Assembly: GCA_023415835.1 (NCBI GenBank)
Contig: JAEZJK010000046.1
Coordinates: forward strand, 1-54,276
Origin: Bacillota bacterium
GTDB lineage: Bacteria > Bacillota > UBA4882 > UBA8346
Direction of reading: 5' to 3'
DNA length: 54,276 bases
In this document: in pieces, positions 42,464 to 50,852 of the stretch
How positions within the stretch are numbered: the first letter of the stretch is position 1
Layout: each line of letters begins with the position of its first letter
Position numbers and translations under genes: made by a program
The notes under the pieces: model-generated
Seen by the model: the letters and a program-made list of their open reading frames with translations, nothing else
The model's database searches: none
What the model was told of the DNA's origin: nothing

Positions 42464-43487
42464 TAATCACATTACCTCCCGCCGCTTTACGCAGCCGATT
42501 GATTACCGCCGCGCCTATCCCACGGTCGGCGGTACCCTCAATTAAGACCAAATCCGCTCTAAATTGGTCACAAAAGCGTAATAAATCATAAATCCTTCCG
42601 GCTATAATATCGGGACGGTTTTGCGGCCCCATGTCAAGCACCCATTGATTATGATATTTAGTAAGGTTCTCGGTGGTGCCCATGACTACGATCCGGCAAC
42701 CGTTAACCTTTTCCGTTAAGCGACGGTTAATTTCCGTGACTATCTGTTCCGGGTCGCCTTCAAATAAAAAAACCTGGGCTTCCGGGGCATAATGCCGGTA
42801 TTTCATACCGGGAGCTTGAGGGCGTTCAACTTCTCCGCTTCCCGCTAAATATACAGGTTGACCTAAAACTAGCTCCAGTTCTTCCCGGGTAACCGTTCCA
42901 GGCCGAAGCACCACCGGATCGGCGCCGGTCATGGATAAAACGGTTGATTCAACTCCGGCCGGACATGGTCCGGCATCAATGATGCACTCAATTTTTCCCG
43001 ACAAATCGTTAATGACGTGTTCTCCCAGGGTCGGGCTGGGCTTGCCTGATAAATTAGCGCTGGGAGCAGCTACAGGAATGCTGGTTAACCGCAATAATTC
43101 CTTAGCCACCGGATCGGATGGCATCCTTACCGCTACTGTATCGAGGTTAGCGGTAACAACTGAAGGTACTTCAGGCTTTTTGGGAAAGATTAAGGTTAGT
43201 GGACCAGGCCAAAAACGCTTGATCAATTTTTCAGCGAGTGGACTGATGGAACTGACAATTTGATTTAATTGCCCAAAATCATAAATATGCAAGATTAACG
43301 GATTGTCAGCCGGACGCCCTTTGACCGCAAAAATATTTAATAGGGCTGTTTCGTTGTTAGCGACAGCGCCCAGGCCGTAAACGGTTTCAGTTGGGAAAGC
43401 CACCAGGCCTCCGTTGCGAAGGAGATTTGCCGCCGGTTCTAGCCCTTCCGGCTTATTGCGATCGGTTTTAAGAATGGTTGTTTTCAT
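42453..43487 (-). CDS. L-threonylcarbamoyladenylate synthase (Sua5 type)
   Basis: Makes threonylcarbamoyl-AMP from Thr, bicarbonate and ATP for the t6A37 tRNA modification. The 344-residue protein has the YrdC domain (LRNGGLVAFPTETVYGLGA, KGRPADNPLILHI, FWPGPLTLIF, VAVRMPSDP, APSANLSGKPSPT) and the extra Sua5 C-terminal domain after the linker APGMKYRHYAPEAQV. Length is typical for Sua5/YwlC. It begins the sua5 - phosphatase - upp - atp gene block. Confidence 0.96.
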   Translation of the reverse strand: MKTTILKTDRNKPEGLEPAANLLRNGGLVAFPTETVYGLGAVANNETALLNIFAVKGRPADNPLILHIYDFGQLNQIVSSISPLAEKLIKRFWPGPLTLIFPKKPEVPSVVTANLDTVAVRMPSDPVAKELLRLTSIPVAAPSANLSGKPSPTLGEHVINDLSGKIECIIDAGPCPAGVESTVLSMTGADPVVLRPGTVTREELELVLGQPVYLAGSGEVERPQAPGMKYRHYAPEAQVFLFEGDPEQIVTEINRRLTEKVNGCRIVVMGTTENLTKYHNQWVLDMGPQNRPDIIAGRIYDLLRFCDQFRADLVLIEGTADRGIGAAVINRLRKAAGGNVINVS

Positions 43488-43873
43488 TTTTAATCTAATA
43501 TATATGCCACAATAAGTTTCTTGGATAAGCGTGGATTATTGCGACAGATTTTCCTTGATTCATATGTTGAAAAAAAACCAATAATTTCGCCATTCACATC
43601 CGGTATTTGGGATGTGAATGTTTTACTCAAAACTTTTTTCAACATATATATATTTGGCAATTGAATTTAATTATCCTGCTTTTCGGGTTAGTGATTTTGG
43701 AAAGGCAATTGTTAACAAAAGTTTTCAAACTTGAAAAAAAGGTTTCATTTTGCAGGAAACATTCGTTATAATCAGAATTATTCCTGTGATTTTTATATTT
43801 ATTCAATCTGATTCTATAGTGTAGAGGTAAAACCAGCTTTAAATCAAATAATTGAATATGGGAAGTGTAACCA
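43488..43873. other. Divergent promoter region with a nested palindrome
   Basis: 386 bp between sua5 (minus) and the glutamine synthetase (plus). It contains the palindromic element at 43562-43647 and an AT-rich segment with TATAAT at 43767-43772; TTTCAT 18 bp upstream is a possible -35. No gene is seen. Confidence 0.5.
43562..43647. repeat. Nested palindrome upstream of the glutamine synthetase
   Basis: Outer arms ATATGTTGAAAAAA (43562-43575) and TTTTTTCAACATAT (43634-43647) are perfect complements; inside, CATTCACATCC (43591-43601) pairs perfectly with GGATGTGAATG (43610-43620). Size and structure suit a small MITE-like element or a structured leader. The inner hairpin is followed by TTTTA, so it could also terminate. 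Confidence 0.7.
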
Positions 43874-45799
43874 ATGAACGCTCCTTTTAAAAGCTTTTCA
43901 AATGAAAATTTACTTTACCTTATTCCTCCGGAGCTGAGAAACGCAAGAGGTTTGGAACAAGTGCTGATCGAAAACCCTCAAATCAAATTCGTCTCCCTGG
44001 TCGGGGTCGACTTAGGTGGTAATGATACTGACGAAAAAATTCCGGTATCCAGCTTTCTGAAGAATGTTGAAGACTTTTTGAGCGGCGGGATTCAAACCGA
44101 CGGTTCCAGTGTGATCCTCCCCAAAATCGCTACTTTAAACAATGGTAAAGTTGATTTCATCGCCGATCCGTCCGTCAATTGGTTTGTCGATTATAACTAC
44201 GAACATTTGGATCCGGAAAGCGAAACTCCCATCGGCACTTTGCGGATTCCCTCCTTTTTAATTCACAGCGGCCGCAAAGTTGATTCCCGCTCGATTCTCG
44301 CCCAAACTTTGAACCAGGTTAAAGAAGAATTAACCAAACTGTTTCAAGCCAACAGCAAATTCCTGTCCAGCCTTGGTATCGCCGCTAACGAGATCGATGA
44401 TATCATTTTTACCGCAGCCACTGAATTGGAGTTTTGGGTGCGCACACCCGGAATCAAGGTTGAGACGGAGAAATTATCCACTTCCCAAATATTACAGGAA
44501 CAATATTGGAAACGGACTAAAGGCGCGGTCCGGACCGCTTTAGAGGATTCCCTGGTTTTACTGGAAAAGTACGGCTTAAATCCGGAAATGGGACATAAAG
44601 AAGTTGGCGGTATCAAAGCTACAGTCAGTGGCGACGGCCAATTCAACGATATCATGGAACAGTTGGAGATCGACTGGAAGTACGCCGGCGCGCTCCAAAC
44701 CGCCGATAATGAGATCTTAGCCCGGATTATCATCAAGGAAGTTTTTCGCCTACACGGCCTGGAGGTCATCTTCAACGCCAAACCCATCGAGGGAGTGGCC
44801 GGCAGCGGTGAACACACTCATTTAAGCATTGCGGTCAAGTTAAAAAACGGAAAAGTTAAAAACCTTTTTGCCCCGGCCGATTTAAATAGCGATTTTATGA
44901 GTCCATTGGGGTGGGGCGCTTTGATGGGCATCTTAAAAAATTATGAAACCATCGGCGCTTTCATCACTGCCAGCAACGACGCATTCAATCGTTTGAAACC
45001 CGGTTTTGAAGCCCCCGTCTGTATTGTGGCTTCGATTGGGCATGACTTGGATACTCCCAGCCGGAACCGGACGGTCCTAGCTGGTTTGATCAGAGATATG
45101 GAAAATCCTCTGGCTACCCGGTTTGAAGTCCGCTCCCCCAACCCCCATACCAATACCTATCTGGCCTTAGCCGCCCTTTATCATGGGGCGATGGATGGCA
45201 TCAATTATACCCTTAGTTCCGGCAAATCCGCCTCAGAGTTGGAAAAAGAGTTTTCGAAGCAGCCTGGTGAACCAGCCCCTTATTTGGAGAAGGAACGCTG
45301 TTACCGGAGTGAGGAGGATGTTTTTGAAGCCTTTGCCGCCGAAGAACGAAACCGGATCTTTGGGAAACCTCCGGCTACAGTCTGGGAAACTTTACAAAAC
45401 TTCGACCGTTATCCGGAAAAAACTAAAGTCCTGACCAAACTGGATGCTTTGACTTCGAAATTAATCGATTCCTATCGTCAGGCCATGAGCACCCTTTGGA
45501 TCACCGAGTTGCGCGATCGGATTATCCCGGAAAATATGTCCCTAGTCCGGAGTTTCATTAAACAACATGACCCATCGAACAGTACCGATTATGACGAGGC
45601 CAAGTGGCAAGAAATTCAACAACTCCGGGTCGAATTACTTCAGGATCGCCAAGGGCAACTTTCGCTCTTTAGCCGGATTCGGGAGGCGATTAAGGCTCAA
45701 AAATACGAGTTGGTTTCGGATTTGCAACTGGAGATGGCGGCGAAGTTGGAGCTGTTGAAAGTGAAATATCATGAGTATGTTATGAATTTATTGGGGTAG
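43874..45799 (+). CDS. Large glutamine synthetase-family protein
   Basis: ATP-dependent ligation of ammonia to glutamate is the family reaction. The 641-residue protein is much longer than GSI (about 445) and shorter than typical GSIII (about 700). Landmarks: ELEFWV and MGHKEVGG (metal Glu), GSGEHTHLSI (His), SNDAFNRLKPGFEAPV, SRNRTV and TRFEVRSPNPHTNTYLALAA (Arg and Glu). The last 200 residues are helical and have no GS motif, as in the long GS group. Single gene after a promoter-rich gap; activity cannot be proven by reading, as some members of this group are uncharacterised. Confidence 0.85.
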   Translation: MNAPFKSFSNENLLYLIPPELRNARGLEQVLIENPQIKFVSLVGVDLGGNDTDEKIPVSSFLKNVEDFLSGGIQTDGSSVILPKIATLNNGKVDFIADPSVNWFVDYNYEHLDPESETPIGTLRIPSFLIHSGRKVDSRSILAQTLNQVKEELTKLFQANSKFLSSLGIAANEIDDIIFTAATELEFWVRTPGIKVETEKLSTSQILQEQYWKRTKGAVRTALEDSLVLLEKYGLNPEMGHKEVGGIKATVSGDGQFNDIMEQLEIDWKYAGALQTADNEILARIIIKEVFRLHGLEVIFNAKPIEGVAGSGEHTHLSIAVKLKNGKVKNLFAPADLNSDFMSPLGWGALMGILKNYETIGAFITASNDAFNRLKPGFEAPVCIVASIGHDLDTPSRNRTVLAGLIRDMENPLATRFEVRSPNPHTNTYLALAALYHGAMDGINYTLSSGKSASELEKEFSKQPGEPAPYLEKERCYRSEEDVFEAFAAEERNRIFGKPPATVWETLQNFDRYPEKTKVLTKLDALTSKLIDSYRQAMSTLWITELRDRIIPENMSLVRSFIKQHDPSNSTDYDEAKWQEIQQLRVELLQDRQGQLSLFSRIREAIKAQKYELVSDLQLEMAAKLELLKVKYHEYVMNLLG

Positions 45800-45833
45800 T
45801 ATTTAATAAAAACAAAAAATTTTGTTTAATTTA

Positions 45834-45875
45834 CAAAGCCCGGAATCTTTACAGCGACCGGGCCTTTGTTTTTTT
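45834..45875 (+). terminator. Terminator of the glutamine synthetase gene
   Basis: CAAAGCCCGG, loop, CCGGGCCTTTG followed by TTTTTTT; one bulged base in an otherwise good stem. Confidence 0.85.
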
Positions 45876-45900
45876 GAAAATAAGTTTGATTCAACAATTA

Positions 45901-45938
45901 ATACCAAGTTGCATTCAATTATAGTGCAACTTTTGTAT
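45901..45938. mobile_element. Left half of the MITE-like element (truncated copy)
   Basis: ATACCAAGTTGCATTCAATT and the following ATAGTGCAACTTTT match the left part of the 101-bp element at 29137. The right half, with the complementary end, is absent. Confidence 0.7.
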
Positions 45939-46409
45939 GGAATTATTTAGACAATTAGCTACAGAGACACAAAGGCACGGAGAGTTATCAAGTTTTTACA
46001 GACGCGGACGGATTATTGGAAAGGACTATTTTTAATCAATAAATCAAAGGCTTGTTGCCAAGCCACGGGTTGGAAACCAATGTCATAAAGGTTATCGCAG
46101 TAAAAAAGGAATAACCAATTCTGTTCATTCTGACCGCTCAGGACTCAAACCCCTGGGCTAAGCTATTAAAATCATTCTCAACCCCGGTATAAAGCCGGGC
46201 TGAGTTGAGCTACTAAGCTTCTACTAAGCCCCAAAGGGGGTTAAGAATGTTTTTATACACCTAGCCCAGCCGTTTTAGGGCTGGGTGGAAATGTTAACGG
46301 ATACCATTTCCGATTTTTAACAGCTTAGCCTAATGCCATTGGGTTGGAAACCCGTGGCCTTGGTAATATCAAAAACATACCGATTGAAACCGGTTTCCTT
46401 ATTGTTCTC
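45939..46409. repeat. Repeat-rich region with a roughly 310-bp inverted-repeat element
   Basis: No gene seen. AAGCCACGGGTTGGAAACC at about 46060 and its approximate complement at about 46334-46365 (GGGTTGGAAACCCGTGGCCTTGG) could be the ends of a non-coding element. Inside are hairpins CTCAACCCCGG...CCGGGCTGAGTTGAG (46177-46209), CCCCAAAGGGG (46229-46239) and CCCAGCC...GGCTGGG (46265-46286). The first shares sequence with the region downstream of purH (27370-27395). Confidence 0.5.
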
Positions 46410-47808
46410 GGTAGTGCAGAAAAGATTGTGTAAACCTCTGAATCCAGTTAAAATAAAAACTGAATCGGAGGTTTTTTTATGGCTAAAAAAGAGAAATCAA
46501 AATTGCGAGAACTCATTGAAGAGTATGGCATCAAGGATCTTAAAGATGTGCATGAATTCGTAAAGGCACTCACCGCCGAAACTATTCAAGAGGTTCTTGA
46601 AGGTGAGCTTGAAAATGAACTGGGTTACAGCAAATATGATTACAAAACAAGCAAACTGATAACTCCCGAAATGGTCATAGTAAAAAGACCGTACAAAGTA
46701 GCCAAGGAGAAATCGAATTAAAGATACCCCGTGATCGGAATGGTGAATTTGAACCGGAACTAGTCAAGAAACACCAAATGGACATATCCGGGATTGAAGA
46801 TAAGATTCTCTTCATGTATTCCCAAGGCACTTCAACCCGGGATATTGAAAAAGCCATGATGGAAATGTACGGTATCGAAATTGACGATACCAAAGTATCA
46901 AAAATCACGGATAAAATCCTTCCTCTTATCAAAGAATGGCAAGAACGGCCATTGCAATCCGTGTACGCGATGCTGATTTTAGACGCGGTTCATTACAAAG
47001 TACGTGAGGATGGAATCGTTGTCAAAAAAGCAGCATACAGCTATCGGGACTGATTTGGAAGGCAAAAAAGACGTATTAAGGATCTGGCTTGGAGCCACTG
47101 AATCATCAAAGTATTGGCTTTCCGTACTTAATGGATTAAAGAACCGTGGAGTTGAAGATATTCTCATTGCCAGTATTGATGGACTTTCGGGATTTGTTGA
47201 AGCTCTCGATGTAGCATACCCCAAAACAGAAGTCCAGCGGTGTATTATCCATCAAATACGGAACTCTACCCGATATGTTTCATATAAAGATTTAAAAGCA
47301 TTTACCGCTGATTTAAAACCCATTTACAAGGCGGCGGATGAGGCTTTAGGACTTTCAGCTTTAGATGAATTTGACGCTAAATGGGGCGAAAAATATCCCT
47401 TGGCGGTCAAATCTTGGCGCAATAACTGGGCCGAACTTGCAACTTTCTTTAAATACCCCCCGGAGATCAGAAAACTGATTTATACCACCAACGCCATTGA
47501 AAACTTCAACCGGCAATTGCGTAAAGTCACCAAGACCAAGAGCGCTTTTGTCAGCGATGATGCTTTGATGAAATTGCTTTATCTTACAACGATGAATATT
47601 GTCGATAAATGGATTATGCCTATCAAAGATTGGGGGCAAATCCTGGACCAGCTTTATATGTTCTTCGGTGATAGAGTGAAAATTAAGCTTTGATTTTATT
47701 GACTCTTTATGGAAAATTGGATATATTGCAAGTAGAACAAAATTGCCCTTTTGAGGCTAAAACCGAATTAATTGGATCAAGGGTTTACACAAAACAATCC
47801 GCACTACC
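46410..47808 (+). mobile_element. IS256-family insertion sequence (degenerate)
   Basis: Ends are imperfect inverted repeats beginning GGTAGTGC and containing TTGTGTAAACC: left end from 46410, right end to 47808, total 1399 bp. Between them is an IS256-type transposase in three pieces. No 8-bp target duplication is visible next to the ends. A terminator-like hairpin (46433-46475) precedes the transposase start. Confidence 0.8.
46479..47693 (+). pseudogene. IS256-family transposase with two indels
   Basis: The transposase reads in frame from ATG 46479 to about 46653 (LRELIEEYG...ENELGYSKYDYK), then a one-base loss in an A-run shifts the frame. The frame TDNSRNGHSKKTVQSSQGE continues to about 47035 (GISGIED-type zone, LDAVHYKVR with the first catalytic Asp). 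A second indel returns it to the first frame, giving GTDLEGKKD, SIDGLSGF (second Asp), RCIIHQIRN and TNAIENFNRQLRK (Glu) to the stop at 47693. All DDE residues survive, so the damage is recent or the frames reflect sequencing errors. Confidence 0.85.
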
Positions 47809-47893
47809 TCGCCAACGTAGACATCAAGCGCTTGGTTATATTACTCCGGCTGCATTTTTGAAAAAATTTTCCCGTACGAAAAAAGCGGCCTAG
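47809..47893 (+). pseudogene. C-terminal remnant of an IS3-type transposase
   Basis: RQRRHQALGYITPAAFLKKF followed by a stop is the typical end of an IS3/IS481-type integrase-core transposase. It begins directly at the right end of the IS256-type element. The rest of the gene is not seen on either side. Confidence 0.7.
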
Positions 47894-47962
47894 TATACGG
47901 AAATTCGATAATTAAAGAAAATGTGAGTTCCTGAGCAAAAACCTAACTCTTGACTGTCTGTT

Positions 47963-48607
47963 TTATCGAGAAAAGGTCACCGATAAAGGATGATCATCAT
48001 TTTTTGTATATGTAATCCTTATCGGATAATAATCTCCATTAGCGGTATCCTCATCATACTCGACTTCATAATAGTTCCCCTGCAAATCGATGACCTTTTT
48101 CAAAGCCCATAGATACGCCTTTCCAGCTTTACCTATCGCATCAATATGGCTGTCCGTAAATGAACCGAAATACATCTTGGTCCCATTCTTGAGAGTTAAT
48201 ATCCAAAAAGAAGAGGACGAATTTAGATTTCGAGCTTCAATCCTAGTAAAACTCTCTCTTTCGGTATGATAGTACCCGTCATTACCAAGTATTATCTTTT
48301 CACCGTTATATAAGTAATGGTCCCGGTCATCATAATAAATCCCATATGACGGGTCCCGACAAATCACCGGAAGTCCGGCTAGATTCCATCCCATACCCAG
48401 CATGCCGTTACCGCTGTTTGAATTGTACACTAGCTCCAACTGGGGAGCCATGCCATTGGTTCCGGGAGGGAGTTCGATCGGGTATTTATAATTAAAAGCG
48501 CCGAACTGGTCTACCTCTTGCGCTGATGTAACTTTGGATTCAAGGACGATTAATTCAAAAACCAAACTGATAATTAATGTGGTAAATATGAAATATTTTA
48601 ATCGCAT
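47963..48607 (-). pseudogene. SpvB/Tc-toxin-type protein, N-terminal fragment
   Basis: The 214-residue protein has a signal-like N-terminus (YFIFTTLIISLVFELIVL) and then the SpvB-type start: FGAFNYKYPIELPPGTNGMAPQLELVYNSNSGNGMLGMGWNLAGLPVI, with GIYYDDRDHYLYNGEKIIL. SpvB, TcaC and related Rhs-like proteins go on for over 1000 residues with beta-propeller and Rhs repeats; here the frame ends after VTFSR, 70 bp from the IS3 remnant. Start at ATG 48607 is supported by GGGAGGTACCCTA. The frame at 48706 is longer but has no such site. Probably cut by the IS events. Confidence 0.75.
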
Positions 48608-48881
48608 TAGGGTACCTCCCGAAAATAATTCTACATAATAAACATCCATTAATTCCACATTTATACATAATTTCCAGCTATATAAAATTATAAAAAGAAC
48701 AACCATTTGGTATTAAATTTACCAAATGGTTATATATATTTTGTCTCTCAATTAATATTTAGATTATTGTTTAAGCTGAATTTATCAAAAATGATTAATA
48801 TTATTAATATTCAAATTTTCGATCTTTAAACTGCCTAATTAAGGTGTTAGTGATGCCTATATTAATAGGGTCTACCTTTTT

Positions 48882-49124
48882 TTAGATCAATTTATTCTCC
48901 TCAATAATCTCCCGGAACTCTTGATCTACGCTCCCAGTTCCATCCTGGGAAAGTAGCCTTTCAAACAGCTTCTGTAGCTCTTCCTTGCATTTGACGATCT
49001 GGTTAATAACTATGGTCACCTCGGCCGAGGGCAGGTCGTCCCGGCAGACTTGGGACAAAGTACTGACCGCATCCCCCATTTTCGACATGGCTTGAGTAAT
49101 TTTCATCGCAGTTCCCATATTCAT
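48882..49124 (-). CDS. Small helical hypothetical protein
   Basis: 80 residues, likely all helical (ITQAMSKMGDAVSTLSQVCRD...ELQKLFERLLSQ), with an acidic tail. GAGGTGTTTTTAAG-ATG supports the start. Resembles small phasin- or coat-like helical proteins only in general character; function not recognised. Confidence 0.6.
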   Translation of the reverse strand: MNMGTAMKITQAMSKMGDAVSTLSQVCRDDLPSAEVTIVINQIVKCKEELQKLFERLLSQDGTGSVDQEFREIIEENKLI

Positions 49125-49207
49125 CTTAAAAACACCTCATGAATAATTATAACTACATTAGACGGTTTTAGACAAGAAAAAAATGCTGCCGTTTAACTGA
49201 TCTACAG

Positions 49208-50101
49208 CTACGCCAAGGTAAACTTTTCAACCATCCTAACCGGATAATATGACAGTTTCGCTTTCCGCAACCCCTCAATTCCCATATCCTCTTCCCTGTT
49301 GAGCAACTCCAGCCCCTCCCATTGTCTCACTGCAAACTCGTGGTTAATCGCGGCATAGGCTCCGTCCAATTCCGTATTGGCCTTTTCAATATGGATCACC
49401 GCCGTATTCCGGTTCAACTTTTCCCCTACCGTAATCGACTGAATGACGCCATCAACCTTGACGGCTCCTCCGGCAACCCCTAAAAACTCAAAATTCCTTA
49501 GGACAATAGCCATAGCTTCATTCTCACTACAAGGTTCAGGATTGGTTATGTTAAACCAAGCTGTCTCCAAATTGAGGCAAGCGGTAGCTAACTCGGGAGT
49601 CATTGCTTGATATTCCCAATTGTACTGTCGCAAAAATTTATTTAAATGGTTCCTTTTGCTATGATATTTCCGCCCGGCCAAATTGATCAAATCAGTTGCG
49701 GCATATAGATAATCGGAAGTGTTCCGCTCAAGCTTGGCTGATAATTCAGGGTTAATTTGGCGCAATGCGGCTTCCAACGCTTGGGGGACCCGTCGCATTT
49801 GAAATCCAAATTTTTCGGCAACAGCAGTTTCCACCATCAACCGGTAAGCTTCTTTAAGGGCTGCCTGATTACTCCATTCCCCAACCGGAGGCAAAAAGAA
49901 AGGCTTCCATTTCGGGTGAGGCGGTTTAGCCATTAATAGCCAATAATCCAAATCCTCAAGATAGGAAACTAAGAGCCCGTAATTACATTCCCACATAAAG
50001 AGATTGGTAAACGTCAAATCCGAGGTCTCCGGTTGCAAAACATTCAAAATCCTATCAAAACTAGGCTTGTCCTCAAGTTTAATCCTTCTAAAAGAAAGCA
50101 T
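49208..50101 (-). CDS. DUF2156-family acyltransferase-like protein
   Basis: 297 residues of the DUF2156 family, a double GNAT-like fold related to the C-terminal domain of lysylphosphatidylglycerol synthetase and FemABX enzymes. Seen: TFTNLFMWECNYG near the start, DLINLAGRKYHSKRNHLNKFLRQY (family core) and LLNREEDMGIEGLRKAKLSYYPVRMVEKF at the end. It probably transfers an aminoacyl or acyl group, but the substrate is unknown. A soluble protein without membrane helices. Confidence 0.85.
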   Translation of the reverse strand: MLSFRRIKLEDKPSFDRILNVLQPETSDLTFTNLFMWECNYGLLVSYLEDLDYWLLMAKPPHPKWKPFFLPPVGEWSNQAALKEAYRLMVETAVAEKFGFQMRRVPQALEAALRQINPELSAKLERNTSDYLYAATDLINLAGRKYHSKRNHLNKFLRQYNWEYQAMTPELATACLNLETAWFNITNPEPCSENEAMAIVLRNFEFLGVAGGAVKVDGVIQSITVGEKLNRNTAVIHIEKANTELDGAYAAINHEFAVRQWEGLELLNREEDMGIEGLRKAKLSYYPVRMVEKFTLA

Positions 50102-50211
50102 GATCTCACCATTCTTCGTTGTAATTTACCTTTGACTAACAACTACCAGTTTAAGAGCAAATTAGTCTGGAATACTATCTTTAGGTTTTTCCTAAACTCC
50201 GGAGGTTAATC

Positions 50212-50697
50212 ATGTCCCAACCAAAATCCGATCAAATGAGCCTTATACTCTTTAGCGGCGATTTCGATAAAGCAATGGCCGCTTTAACCCTAGCCAACGG
50301 CGCTGCTGGTAAAGGTATGCAGGTAAACATCTTTTTCACCTTCTGGGGCATTTGCCTACTCCGTCAGAAAACTCTAACGAGTGAATTTTTTCTCGAAAAA
50401 CTCTTCAAAACGATGATGCCTACCGGAGTTGAAAAAATCGGCCTTTCCAAATTCAATTTCTGTGGTATTGGTCCTTGGTTATTAAAAAAATTAATCCGTC
50501 AAAAAGACGGCCAAACTGCTCAAGATTTATTCAAGATGGCCATTGATCGTCAAGTCCATTTCATCGCCTGTGAAGCTTCCTTAAAACTATTGGGGATCAA
50601 AAAAGAAGAACTGATCAAATATGAACATCTTGAAGTGGCCGGAGTCGATACTTTCCTTCAAAGCGCGCTGGAATCAAAGATAGCGATGTTCATTTAA
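50212..50697 (+). CDS. DsrE/DsrF/DrsH-like family protein
   Basis: 161 residues related to DsrE-like sulfur-relay proteins: MSLILFSGDFDKAMAALTLANGAAGKGMQVNIFFTFWG at the start, with conserved Cys in NFCGIG and FIACEASLKLLGI. Such proteins bind or transfer sulfane sulfur or act in peroxide response. CTCCGGAGGTTAATC-ATG is a good start. Single gene, convergent with fprA. Confidence 0.87.
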   Translation: MSQPKSDQMSLILFSGDFDKAMAALTLANGAAGKGMQVNIFFTFWGICLLRQKTLTSEFFLEKLFKTMMPTGVEKIGLSKFNFCGIGPWLLKKLIRQKDGQTAQDLFKMAIDRQVHFIACEASLKLLGIKKEELIKYEHLEVAGVDTFLQSALESKIAMFI

Positions 50698-50699
50698 AC

Positions 50700-50845
50700 G
50701 CAAGAAACAGTAGTCAGAAGATAGTAGCCAGGAGAATGAAAGCCCTGCAAGACAAACCCTAAACTATTTTAGGTTTTTACTGACTCCTGACTCCTAAACT
50801 TCTGACTACTGCTTTTAAGGCTCTAAACTTCTGATTACTATAGGT
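50700..50845. repeat. Degenerate inverted and direct repeats between dsrE-like gene and fprA
   Basis: CAGTAGTCAGAAG (50708-50720) is perfectly complementary to CTTCTGACTACTG (50799-50811). Between and beyond are near-direct copies (CTGACTCCTGACTCC; TAAACTTCTGACTACTG; TAAACTTCTGATTACTA). The block ends at the fprA stop. It resembles the repeats at 374-501 and 3495-3530. Confidence 0.65.
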
Positions 50846-50852
50846 ATTAAAC

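Noticed and set aside
44344..44817. 157-codon minus-strand frame inside the glutamine synthetase gene
   Set aside because: Antisense shadow; the plus-strand protein has all family motifs in this stretch.
45901..46409. CRISPR array or tRNA cluster in the repeat-rich gap
   Set aside because: Repeats are not regularly spaced and no tRNA cloverleaf or leader is visible; inverted repeats point to mobile elements.
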